From Novosphingobium sp. G106 (GTDB lineage Bacteria > Pseudomonadota > Alphaproteobacteria > Sphingomonadales > Sphingomonadaceae): DNA of 64,000 nt. The DNA is taken from assembly GCF_019075875.1 (NCBI RefSeq), contig NZ_JAHOOZ010000001.1:248001-312000 (forward strand), given 5' to 3'. Shown here one piece after another: positions 44,171 through 52,419 of this stretch. The first letter of the stretch is position 1. Every line of letters begins with the position of its first letter. The notes under the pieces are model-generated. The model was not told the DNA's origin and ran no database searches. It worked only from the letters and a program-made list of their open reading frames with translations. Position numbers and translations under genes: made by a program.

Positions 44171-46003
44171 ATGGCGCTCCATTTGGTGGGGGAAACCCTC
44201 GACAGGCATCGCGCCCACGCGTTGGCGCGCACTGGCAAACTCCTAAGCTTGCACCGCGGCGTCTATGTGGACGCGGATGACGATATCGACAAGGTCGTCG
44301 TCGATCACGCGGTCCGCATAGCGGCTTTCCTCTATCCGCAAGCCTACCTTTCCGGTGCAAGCGCTAGCCGGCTGGCTGCTACGGAGGATGGCCAGCTGTT
44401 CCTCTCGGGCCGGCGCAACAACCGCACGCGCATCCGCGGGCTGGAGATCATTCAGAACCAGGCGCCCGCGCAGCCATCCACGATCCCCGTCATCGTAGGC
44501 GATGACATGGGCGAACTCCATCTTACCGCCTCTTCACTTCGTCAGCGCTTTCTTGAAGCTTTTCGCCAACGCAGCCAGCATGCCAACGCGATTGACCCCG
44601 CAATGCGCCGGCAGATGGCAGATCGACTGATCGAGGAATTCGGCCATGCCGATGCCGCTGCCGACCAGCTGTGGGCGCTTGGCCGGGTTAACCAGTGGAT
44701 CCGGGAAACGGAAGCTGCCGAACACTACCTCAGGACCGACGCTCGCCAGGCGGCGCCCATAAACAAGGCCGGCTTCGAACTCGTAGTCGCCTGGCATGGA
44801 GACGTGGTGGGGCACCTCACGCACGACGGCGCAGAGTGGAGGTGGATTGCAGCGGACGGTCCGAACCCGCCGTTGGTCAGGGAAAATCGTCCGGGGAGCC
44901 TACCCGCTTTTATCGAATCCCTATTGCCAGAAGGTTGGCTCGCTCAGGTCCTTGACCAGCGCGACGAGCGAGAGACCCTGCGAACGGGAAGCAGGTACAT
45001 GTCGAACATCGCCATCGTCGCCGACCTTGATCAGTTGGCGGAGCTTCCTGCCGACGTCATCGAGGGACGTCTCGCGCAGTTCGATGACGCTGGCCTCTTC
45101 ACCGGCCGATATCTTGGCCCTGCCAAGCAAGCGCTCGAAGATTCGTTCCAGGAAAAACTGGCCCGCCTCTTCGCCGACCGGCATACTCCGCGACTGTCAG
45201 GCATCCAGATCAAGGCTCCCATGTCTCTGCGTGTGGACGGTCATCTGATCCCGGCGGTGGAAGCGCCCTTCACGCACATCCTCAAGCCTGCGGGTACAGG
45301 GGGATACGAGCAGCTGCCCATTGTCGAATGGATATGTCTCGGCCTTGCGCGCGCAGCGGGCTTCGAACTTCCGGAAGTGGCCTTGATAGATATGCCAGAC
45401 GGCATGGCGCCTGCGCTGCTCGTCGAGCGCTTCGACATACGCCGATCCGGCAACGATACGCGGCGCCTGGCTCTGGAGGACTTCTGTTCGGTGCTCGACC
45501 TTCCTCCAGCCCGAAAATACGATGGCACGGTCGAGCGAATGGCACGGGGACTTCGAAGCCTGTCCACTGACCCCGCAGCCGATCTCGAGATTCTATTTCA
45601 GCGTGCACTATTCGCCTGGCTCATCGCGGACGGCGACATGCATCTTAAGAATCTCGCGCTTCTCAAGGTCGCCGAGGCTGGCGCCGACCGGTTTAGGGAT
45701 GTCCGCTTTTCCCCCGTTTACGATGCCGTCACCACGCACGTCTTCCCAGGGCTCGAGAGCGATCGAATGGCTTTCAAACTCAACGGCAAAGACAATCGTC
45801 TGACCCCTGACGACTTCCATGCGTTGGCTCGGACAATTGAACTGCCGCAGGCACGCGCAAGTGAGCTGATGGCATCTTGCGCGCGCCGAGTGGCCGATGC
45901 AGCGCCGGCCCTCGCACTGCCCGCGCCCTTCGCAAATCGAGGCGATCGCACGCTCGACCGCATTCGTCAGATCGTCCAGGAACGCGCTCAACCATTCGTG
46001 TGA
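44171..46003 (+). CDS. AbiEi-like domain fused to a HipA-type Ser/Thr kinase
   Basis: A 610-residue protein. Residues ~1-130 resemble the AbiEi antitoxin winged-helix region (ALARTGKLLSLHRGVYVDAD, AYLSGASASRLAATEDGQLFLSG). Residues ~195-260 are HipA_N (ELVVAWHGDVVGHLTHDG, SLPAFIESLLPEGWLAQVL). The kinase core has SGIQIKAP with Ser343, matching the regulatory autophosphorylation Ser of HipA, THILKPAG, Asp489-x-His491-x2-Asn494 (GDMHLKN) as catalytic loop, and Asp518 in PVYDAV for metal. All key residues are intact. HipA kinases phosphorylate tRNA synthetases and arrest growth. Fusion of an AbiEi-like module to HipA, without a small hipB gene, is the odd feature. Confidence 0.82.
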   Translation: MALHLVGETLDRHRAHALARTGKLLSLHRGVYVDADDDIDKVVVDHAVRIAAFLYPQAYLSGASASRLAATEDGQLFLSGRRNNRTRIRGLEIIQNQAPAQPSTIPVIVGDDMGELHLTASSLRQRFLEAFRQRSQHANAIDPAMRRQMADRLIEEFGHADAAADQLWALGRVNQWIRETEAAEHYLRTDARQAAPINKAGFELVVAWHGDVVGHLTHDGAEWRWIAADGPNPPLVRENRPGSLPAFIESLLPEGWLAQVLDQRDERETLRTGSRYMSNIAIVADLDQLAELPADVIEGRLAQFDDAGLFTGRYLGPAKQALEDSFQEKLARLFADRHTPRLSGIQIKAPMSLRVDGHLIPAVEAPFTHILKPAGTGGYEQLPIVEWICLGLARAAGFELPEVALIDMPDGMAPALLVERFDIRRSGNDTRRLALEDFCSVLDLPPARKYDGTVERMARGLRSLSTDPAADLEILFQRALFAWLIADGDMHLKNLALLKVAEAGADRFRDVRFSPVYDAVTTHVFPGLESDRMAFKLNGKDNRLTPDDFHALARTIELPQARASELMASCARRVADAAPALALPAPFANRGDRTLDRIRQIVQERAQPFV

Positions 46004-46556
46004 GCGGGGAGGAGGGGCGCCTCATCGGCCCTGACGGACCTTCGCGCGTCACTTTTACGCTTCCTCACAAAGCGGGCCCGTGATGTCGGCGATGGGTGAT
46101 GGGCTCGTTCGCAGATAGCAAATGCGCCCACACGATGCCCTCGCCAAGCATATCGGTGATCTGTCCAAAGACATCACGATTGATCTTCACGCCCGACTAG
46201 CTTGGCGGGAGGAGTCTATTGGGTTCTCGTTCCGCCGACTTTCGGCCATTCAACGCGCCAAATCGGATTCCCGAGAACTGCCGTACATTCAGCAGTCAAT
46301 CGTTGTGGTTCCGAAAAGAAACGAACCCTTTGGGGCGTCGTTGATATCAACCGCTGGATCGCCGATGTAAAAGGCGATGTCGGGGCGTGACCCGCGCCAA
46401 GCGCACGACATGTCATGGCCTGGCACCGCACGAGTGAACGCCAATTCGCCACAATCTTGTAAGCGAGAAATAGTAAATCTAACGGTCGGAGCACAATGCT
46501 TGGAGACCCTCGCAATCTACACTAGATTGACGGCCTCGACGGCAAGGGAGGGGAAA
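46004..46556. other. Intergenic region, repeat element and leader of the caspase gene
   Basis: About 550 bases. A small open frame at 46122-46370 (82 residues) has no recognisable motif and I do not call it. At 46232-46255 lies CCGCCGACTTTCGGCC followed by ATTCAACG, a dispersed motif seen again at 59486. The last 20 bases contain AAGGGAGGGG, the ribosome-binding site that fixes the caspase gene start. Confidence 0.45.
46232..46255. repeat. Dispersed intergenic motif, copy A
   Basis: CCGCCGACTTTCGGCC then ATTCAACG. A closely similar sequence, with one extra T and a G for A, is at 59486-59510. Both copies are intergenic. Confidence 0.35.
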
Positions 46557-48392
46557 TTGGCGAAAGACGTTCCGATTCCGGAAAAGATATTTGTCGCTAT
46601 CTCGGTCGCCAATCCTGAAAAGCTGACTCCGCTTGCTGGTGCCACGACCGCGGCTCTGCGGATGGCCAGGTGGGCGCGCCGCATGGGTTACCTGGTAGTT
46701 CCGGTCCACGACGCCGACGGAGAGGTCACCATCTCGCTCCTTCAACGAAAAATCGTGGAGGCTATCGAACTTGTTCAGCAGGAAAAAGTACTGCGGAGGA
46801 TTGTCGTATTCTTCGCGGGGCACGGCGGGACCAAGGATATCGAAGAGCCCTATTGGCTCCTCTCCAATTGGTGGAGCCAGCCGCAAGAAGCTGTCGATAT
46901 CATCCGGTTTCGCCGGATGCTTCGATACTATGCTCCGATCCAGGTTACGCTCATCGGCGACGCCTGCCAAGTCGTTGATAAGGCCTTTCTTGAGCTAAAA
47001 GGCAGTGGGGTCCTCGACCGAAAGGACGAGGACAATCCATTCCCCGAGCTCGATCAGTTCTTTGCCGCAGACGCCGGCGAAGAAGCCTTCATGATCAAAT
47101 CACGAAGCGCAGACGGCGATTTCTGCATTTTTACCGAAGTCTTGCTCGATGCCCTCGAGGGCGATGCGCCGAACGCGTTCGATCAGCACCGACAAGGCGA
47201 CCCTGTCGTCACCAGCACGTCGTTGGCGCGCTATCTGCAAGAACAAATTCCGATCGAGGCGGGGCGGCACAATGTCTCGATGAAGCCTTGGCCAGTTCCG
47301 GGGTTCTTCACCGATACCGTCTACGCCCAGTTTCCCTCCGGTCTCGGCACCGACGGGCTGGATGTCCCCATCGATTGCACTGACGCGGGGCCGCGCGCTG
47401 GCGAATTGATCGTGACCGACATGGATGACCAGCTTGGTCCCAAGATCGATTTCGCCGAGATCAAAGCGCAGAAGCAGTCGCGTGCTGTCGGCATATTTCG
47501 GGATCTTATATTTACCGACACGCCCAACTACTCGATCTCGGGCAGCGGGCTTGTCGTTATCGGTCTCAAGGTCGCGGCAATCCATGGTGGCGGGTACGAG
47601 GCGGATCCCGGTCATCACGGCGCGTTCCGGCTCTATTTGTCTAGTGAGCCAAACAATCTGTCTTGGAAGGATTATGTCGTCGAGCTCGTCGATGGCCGCT
47701 GCGTCTATGTGTGCGGGGTCCAGTGGTTCATGGCCAAGCTTTTCGTGCACGAGCATGGCGAGATCAGTCTCGTGCACCGTCACATCTCCGAGAAAGCCAA
47801 GCCCGCGCCGGTCGTCTCCGGTGCGCTCGCCGATCTTGCCGCGGGCCGGATCGGACGGGTCAGCGCCGTCGACCTGGCAGCTCAGGTGCGGCGCGGCAAG
47901 CATCTCGATTACACGCTGGGGCTGCTCGCGGCCTACCTCTACAACGCGATCGGTGACATTGACGGCATTCGGTCGATCGCCTGGTACTACCACCGGGAAG
48001 GGCAAGTCATTCCGCTCGACATCGCGTTGCTGACGGGCGGGAAGCTCCATATGGGCGATGACGGGACGCTAACCGTCGACATTCCCGCAACGCAGAAGCG
48101 CAAGCCGCGCACCGATGTTGAAGACGGCCTTGCCTTCACCACCTCGGCCACATCGGCAGTCTCGGGAGCGGCGGTAGGCGGCCGGGCTCCTTGGCTGCGC
48201 AGCGGGTGGCGGGCAATCGAAACGGCACTTCTCCACGAAAGCGCGGAGGAATGGCGCCAATGCGCGATGAACGTCGTGCCCCATCTTACCGAAGGCCAGT
48301 TCCTCACCGTGCGACCCGAGGGGAAAGCGGCATTGCTGAAGTTGATCGAACGGGCGCGGTCGATCTCGATGGAAATGGTTAGGGACGCGTGA
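46557..48392 (+). CDS. Caspase-like (peptidase C14) protein
   Basis: A 611-residue protein from a TTG at 46557, chosen because AAGGGAGGGG sits just upstream; the open frame itself extends up to 46377. The N-terminal ~270 residues form a caspase/metacaspase-like domain: IFVAISVANPEKLTPLAGA, VVFFAGHGGTKD with catalytic His89, and VTLIGDACQV with catalytic Cys137. The C-terminal ~330 residues are of unknown fold and may sense or bind a partner. No signal peptide. It is followed after 4 bp by an alpha/beta hydrolase gene. Bacterial caspase-like proteases act in regulated cell death and antiphage systems, usually switched on by an associated sensor. Confidence 0.78.
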   Translation: MAKDVPIPEKIFVAISVANPEKLTPLAGATTAALRMARWARRMGYLVVPVHDADGEVTISLLQRKIVEAIELVQQEKVLRRIVVFFAGHGGTKDIEEPYWLLSNWWSQPQEAVDIIRFRRMLRYYAPIQVTLIGDACQVVDKAFLELKGSGVLDRKDEDNPFPELDQFFAADAGEEAFMIKSRSADGDFCIFTEVLLDALEGDAPNAFDQHRQGDPVVTSTSLARYLQEQIPIEAGRHNVSMKPWPVPGFFTDTVYAQFPSGLGTDGLDVPIDCTDAGPRAGELIVTDMDDQLGPKIDFAEIKAQKQSRAVGIFRDLIFTDTPNYSISGSGLVVIGLKVAAIHGGGYEADPGHHGAFRLYLSSEPNNLSWKDYVVELVDGRCVYVCGVQWFMAKLFVHEHGEISLVHRHISEKAKPAPVVSGALADLAAGRIGRVSAVDLAAQVRRGKHLDYTLGLLAAYLYNAIGDIDGIRSIAWYYHREGQVIPLDIALLTGGKLHMGDDGTLTVDIPATQKRKPRTDVEDGLAFTTSATSAVSGAAVGGRAPWLRSGWRAIETALLHESAEEWRQCAMNVVPHLTEGQFLTVRPEGKAALLKLIERARSISMEMVRDA

Positions 48393-48396
48393 GGCG

Positions 48397-49269
48397 ATGA
48401 GACTGGTCTTTGTTCACGGTATCAACCAGCAAACGAAGAGCAGCGCCTCGATCCAACAGGCTTGGCTCGACGTGCTGCGGCCGACCGGGAGCCCCGGGGA
48501 TTGGCCCGGTGATGCTGTCAGCGGCGTCGCGACCCCGTTCTACGGCGACCAGCTCTTCGCCTTGTCCGAGGCCGGCCGAAGGGCCGCGGCGATTGCCCAG
48601 GGCGCTGGCGAAATTCCCGATGAGTTCGCAGAATTCGCAGGCCCGGCGTTGGCCGAGATGGCGTTTCGGGCGGGCGCCGACGAAAGCGCTATGGCGGCCG
48701 AGGCCGATAAGATCGCCATCGCCCAGGGCGCTGGACCGCACAAGACCTGGCTCAAGGCAGCGGCGCGCGCGATTGAGGCGATCTCGCCGCTCAAAGGGGA
48801 GATCGCGCTTCGCTTGCTCGGTCAGGCACATGCCTATCTGAAGCGACCTCACATTATGGCGGAGATCGACGATGTCGTGCGACCTGCGCTCGAAGGTGAT
48901 GAGCCGATGATCATCGTCGCGCACTCGCTTGGCACGATCGTCACCTACAAGCTGCTGCGCGAATTCTCCGCTGCAGGAAAGCCCCGGCAATGCCCACTCT
49001 ATGTCACGCTCGGCTCGCCTTTGGGAATCGACGTGGTGCGCAAGAGCTTTGCCCTACCGCGGGGCCGCCCGGCCGACGTCGCCCGCTGGGTCAACGGGGC
49101 CGACCCAGAGGACTTCGTCGCACTACGGTCCGTGCTCGATGCGACGACCTTTGGCAGCGGCATCGAGAACATCTCGAATATCGAAAACGGCTATGACGAT
49201 CCGCACGCGATCACCCGCTATCTGGCCAATGCGGATATCGCGTCATTGATCCGCACAGCGATCGGATGA
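48397..49269 (+). CDS. Alpha/beta-fold serine hydrolase (lipase/esterase-like)
   Basis: A 290-residue protein starting MRLVFVHGINQQTK. HG in FVHGI forms the oxyanion region, and the nucleophile elbow is VAHSLGT with Ser177. The terminal His is probably in NGYDDPHAITRYL. The helical cap (residues ~60-150) is large. No leader peptide, so it acts in the cytosol. It starts 4 bp after the caspase-like gene and must be co-expressed with it. Alpha/beta hydrolases of this kind serve as effectors or as lipid-acting partners in several proteolytic conflict systems; which applies here is unknown. Confidence 0.8.
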   Translation: MRLVFVHGINQQTKSSASIQQAWLDVLRPTGSPGDWPGDAVSGVATPFYGDQLFALSEAGRRAAAIAQGAGEIPDEFAEFAGPALAEMAFRAGADESAMAAEADKIAIAQGAGPHKTWLKAAARAIEAISPLKGEIALRLLGQAHAYLKRPHIMAEIDDVVRPALEGDEPMIIVAHSLGTIVTYKLLREFSAAGKPRQCPLYVTLGSPLGIDVVRKSFALPRGRPADVARWVNGADPEDFVALRSVLDATTFGSGIENISNIENGYDDPHAITRYLANADIASLIRTAIG

Positions 49270-49285
49270 CCCAGCCACTCTAGGG

Positions 49286-50335
49286 TCATTGCGTCCATTC
49301 GAATGTGGGACACCCGGTCCTGCCTTGCTCATCGCCGTCGACGGGCGTTGCCATAAGCTTTCGCGCCACCGAGGTCAGACCGTGCATGCCGTGCATAATC
49401 GCGGTGAAGAGCACTTTCGGCGACCCCGTCATCGCGTCTTCCAATTGCCGTAGCATCGTTGTGTAGCGGATATTGAAAAGGTGATTGAGCTCCGCAGCGC
49501 GCGAGCCGACCGTGTAGTCCGCCGCTTTTGCATTCTCGAGGATCGGGTAGACCTTTGCATAGTCGATCTCGATCGCCGGCCCCGTAGGCTTGCCGGCCGG
49601 ATCGTCCGCCGGCGTAAAATGCTTGCCGAAATGGATCTCCGCAAAGCGGTAGTAATGGCCGATACCAAACGGCCGCACGACATCCTCGGCGAAGCCGGCA
49701 GGGGTTGCGGGCCATGAACCCTCGCCCTGGGTTATGGCCTGGGTAAGCGCGGCCTTGGCGCTTGCCAGATCAGTGACGGGCGTGACCTGGCCGCCTCCGG
49801 CCCAATAATAGTCGCTGTCCAGCTGCCGGGCGGGATCGCCGACGAACAATGATCCGGGCGCTTCCGCCTCGATTTCCTCGAGCAGCTTGATCAGGTCGTC
49901 GTAGAATTGCCCGATGGTCGGCGCGGGAACATCGATCTTCCCGCCCAGCGCGACGGCTGCGATCATCGACGCGGGCTTCTCGATCTCCATGAAGGTCTTG
50001 ATGGTGTTCGGCGAGAAGGCCGCGAGCGGCACCGGAAAACGGCGATCAGCAAAAGCCTTGCCGTTGAATTTCAGCACAAGAGGGTAGACGGGATTGGCGT
50101 TTCGATCGATCCGGACAGTGCCGCCGACGGCGTTGATGACATTGGCGACCAGCGCCAGATGCAGCATCTCCTCGATCGCAACGCTGCGGATCCGCTCGGC
50201 GGCGTCGCGGTTTTGCGGAAGCTTGATGCTGAGCAGCGCCACGAGATAGGCAGGGATGGTCGCCAGTTCGAGCTCGAGCGCGGTCTGCAACCCCGCCGAC
50301 AGAGCTGCGCGCTTTTCGTCGATCGACATTGCCAT
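49286..50335 (-). CDS. Ferritin-like protein (VioB/RebD iminophenyl-pyruvate-dimer-synthase type)
   Basis: A 349-residue protein. The N-terminal ~230 residues form the ferritin-like helical bundle found at the ends of VioB and RebD: LQTALELELATIPAYLVALLSI with a metal-binding Glu, then IRSVAIEEMLHLALVANVINAVGG with the ExxH motif. The C-terminal part (FGIGHYYRFAEIHFGKHFTP) belongs to the same family. It may bind a di-iron centre or act as a stand-alone oxidase. It is the last gene of the leftward five-gene operon, 1 bp after the GMC stop. Substrate unknown. Confidence 0.78.
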   Translation of the reverse strand: MAMSIDEKRAALSAGLQTALELELATIPAYLVALLSIKLPQNRDAAERIRSVAIEEMLHLALVANVINAVGGTVRIDRNANPVYPLVLKFNGKAFADRRFPVPLAAFSPNTIKTFMEIEKPASMIAAVALGGKIDVPAPTIGQFYDDLIKLLEEIEAEAPGSLFVGDPARQLDSDYYWAGGGQVTPVTDLASAKAALTQAITQGEGSWPATPAGFAEDVVRPFGIGHYYRFAEIHFGKHFTPADDPAGKPTGPAIEIDYAKVYPILENAKAADYTVGSRAAELNHLFNIRYTTMLRQLEDAMTGSPKVLFTAIMHGMHGLTSVARKLMATPVDGDEQGRTGCPTFEWTQ

Positions 50336-50336
50336 C

Positions 50337-51926
50337 TTATGGGCCCGTCCTTACGAGATGATCGCCGAGCCGGTAAGCGAGCGCGGCAAGCGTGAGGGTG
50401 GGATTGACCGACCCAAGGTTCGGCATCACGGCGTTCGAAATCACGTAGACGTTGTCGGTGCCATGCACTTTGAGGTTGGCGTCAACCACACCCACCTTCT
50501 CGTCTTCACTCATCCGGCACGTCGAGGCGGCGTGGTCCGCCCGCCACGAGACGGTATAAGCACCATCGAGTTTGGCGCCCATGGCGGCGAAGATCTCGCT
50601 GACCTTCTTCTCGATCGTCAGCATTCTGCCGTTGAAGGCGCCGTCCTGAGCAAATGAGACGGTGGTCATTGGCAGGCCCACCTTGTTGAGGGCGCCCATA
50701 TTCCTGACGGTATTCGTCGAGCGGCCGAAGACCTCGACCATCCCCTGGATCGTGACCTTGTTGGGACCGGCAAGGTTCTGATCGATCTTCGCCCGATCGG
50801 CTCCGCCTTGCATCTGAGCCGCGAGCGAGAAAGCGGGCGTGTCGGGTGGTGCCACCATCATGAACTTTCCCGCCGCCTGTTCGGTCGGGCTGTCGAAGTG
50901 CCGCGAAACCAGCGTCGGGAAATTCAATTCCGGTTGCAGCCGCAGCTTGTTGTCCGGCAGGATGGCCGTCATGACGAAATAGGGGTGCGTGATCAGATAA
51001 CGCCCCACCTGGTCGTTGTGATTGCCGATCCCGTCTAGCCAATCATCGGATTTCGATCTGAGAAGCAGCTTAGCGGACTCGATCGCGCCGGCCGCGACGA
51101 TCACCCGATCAGCCGCGACACGAACGACGTCGCCGCTCGCCTTGTCGTAGTAGACTACGGCGCTGGCCTGGCGTTTTGTCCCGGTCTCGATCGCCAGCAC
51201 CGGCGTACCGGTTCTGATCTCGAGGCCCGGAAAATCGTTCCATTCGATGAGGTCGTCGAGATAGTTGCTGGCCACGTAGCGTGCGCCAAACGGGCAATAT
51301 TTGCAGGTTCCGGTGGTTTGGCACGGCGCGTGGCGCGACGGCACCTCCGAAACGCCGCGGCGGGCGATCGGTAGCTGTCCATAGCCTATACCGAGCTTAT
51401 CGAAGGCATCCGCGTAGATCTTGTCTTCGAGCGTGAAGGGGAAAGCCGCGAATGGAAACTCGCGCGTGCGCGGCACAACCGCATCCTTAGAATCCCCTGA
51501 GACCGCGAGATGATGTTCGGCTTGGCAATAGAATTCCTCGAGCTCCGCATAGCCAAACGGCCAGTCGATGCTCTCGCCGGTGTTATGTTGGAGCAGGAAA
51601 TCCTCCGGCTTCATCCGGAACGCCCAGCCGCCCCAGTGCAGCGTCGTGCCGCCATAAGCGAAGAGGCGGGCACCGCGCAGCGGGACCTCGGTGGCCCCCG
51701 CGTTCTGGTTCTCGCCAGGATCGTCACGCTGCGGATAGTTGGCGTCGCGGGCGTTGTCGTAAGGCAGTCCGCCCGTTACGAGATAGTTCTCCCACAGTCC
51801 GAAATCCTTCGTCGTCACGCGGCTGCCGGCCTCGAGCACGACGATCTCGGCATGCCTGTTATTGGCGAGCAAAGTCTCGATGACGACAGTGGCGGCAACG
51901 CCCGATCCAATGATGACCGTCTTCAT
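50337..51926 (-). CDS. GMC-family FAD oxidoreductase
   Basis: A 529-residue flavoenzyme. It has KTVIIGSGVAATVVIETLL at the N-terminus, GGTTLHWGGWAFRM, and the cysteine segment PCQTTGTCKYCPFGARY, comparable to the iron-sulfur hinge region of FAD-dependent dehydrogenases. The C-terminal catalytic pair is His in WRADHAASTCRM and Asn in SVNPTLTLAALAYRLGD. More diverged than the two glycoside-island GMC proteins. Its start overlaps the upstream stop (ATGA). With the 155-residue protein before it, this may be a two-subunit dehydrogenase. Confidence 0.83.
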   Translation of the reverse strand: MKTVIIGSGVAATVVIETLLANNRHAEIVVLEAGSRVTTKDFGLWENYLVTGGLPYDNARDANYPQRDDPGENQNAGATEVPLRGARLFAYGGTTLHWGGWAFRMKPEDFLLQHNTGESIDWPFGYAELEEFYCQAEHHLAVSGDSKDAVVPRTREFPFAAFPFTLEDKIYADAFDKLGIGYGQLPIARRGVSEVPSRHAPCQTTGTCKYCPFGARYVASNYLDDLIEWNDFPGLEIRTGTPVLAIETGTKRQASAVVYYDKASGDVVRVAADRVIVAAGAIESAKLLLRSKSDDWLDGIGNHNDQVGRYLITHPYFVMTAILPDNKLRLQPELNFPTLVSRHFDSPTEQAAGKFMMVAPPDTPAFSLAAQMQGGADRAKIDQNLAGPNKVTIQGMVEVFGRSTNTVRNMGALNKVGLPMTTVSFAQDGAFNGRMLTIEKKVSEIFAAMGAKLDGAYTVSWRADHAASTCRMSEDEKVGVVDANLKVHGTDNVYVISNAVMPNLGSVNPTLTLAALAYRLGDHLVRTGP

Positions 51927-52393
51927 CAGGCGCCCTCGTCGATGCCGCGATACGGTCTATCCGACGGGTCGTTCGTGCCCCCGAAATAGCCGTTGAAATT
52001 GCGGGCTCCGAACGATTTGAAGCCGCCAAAGGCCAACCTCATGGTGATGAATTCGTTGACGACGAAGCGCTTGGCCACGTCGATCGCGGTGCTGGGCACC
52101 CCGTCCGGGACCTTGATCTTGAACAGCGTCTCGAACGCCTTCTCGTTACCCTGCGCCGCAATCAAATCCGCGATCACTTCGGCGGCGGTCGAATAATAGC
52201 CGCGATACAGCGGACTGATCGCGATCCGGTTGTCCATGAACACTTTGAGGCGCGATCGGTAGGGCTCGGGATCATCCCCAAGCTTCCAATAGGTGCCGAT
52301 GGCGACGAACATCGTCCACAAGGGCTCCGGGATGCCATAGGGCGCCTCGAGGATCTCGCGCGACAGCGGATGGACAATCTTGTTTTGATACAT
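51926..52393 (-). CDS. Small protein, putative partner of the GMC oxidoreductase
   Basis: A 155-residue protein without leader peptide: MYQNKIVHPLSREILEAPYGIP, a helical middle (AAEVIADLIAAQGNEKAFETLF) and a Gly/Phe/Asn-rich end with GYFGGTNDPSDRPYRG. Size, position and end resemble small subunits of GMC dehydrogenases, but I cannot confirm the family. Stop and start overlap (ATGA) with the GMC gene, which implies stoichiometric production. Without a Tat leader the complex should stay cytosolic, in contrast to the glycoside-island modules. Confidence 0.6.
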   Translation of the reverse strand: MYQNKIVHPLSREILEAPYGIPEPLWTMFVAIGTYWKLGDDPEPYRSRLKVFMDNRIAISPLYRGYYSTAAEVIADLIAAQGNEKAFETLFKIKVPDGVPSTAIDVAKRFVVNEFITMRLAFGGFKSFGARNFNGYFGGTNDPSDRPYRGIDEGA

Positions 52394-52419
52394 GCGAGAA
52401 TTCCCTGGAGGAGTTGCCG

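Noticed and set aside
46122..46370. 82-codon frame before the caspase gene
   Set aside because: No family motif, no ribosome-binding site, and it contains the dispersed intergenic motif.
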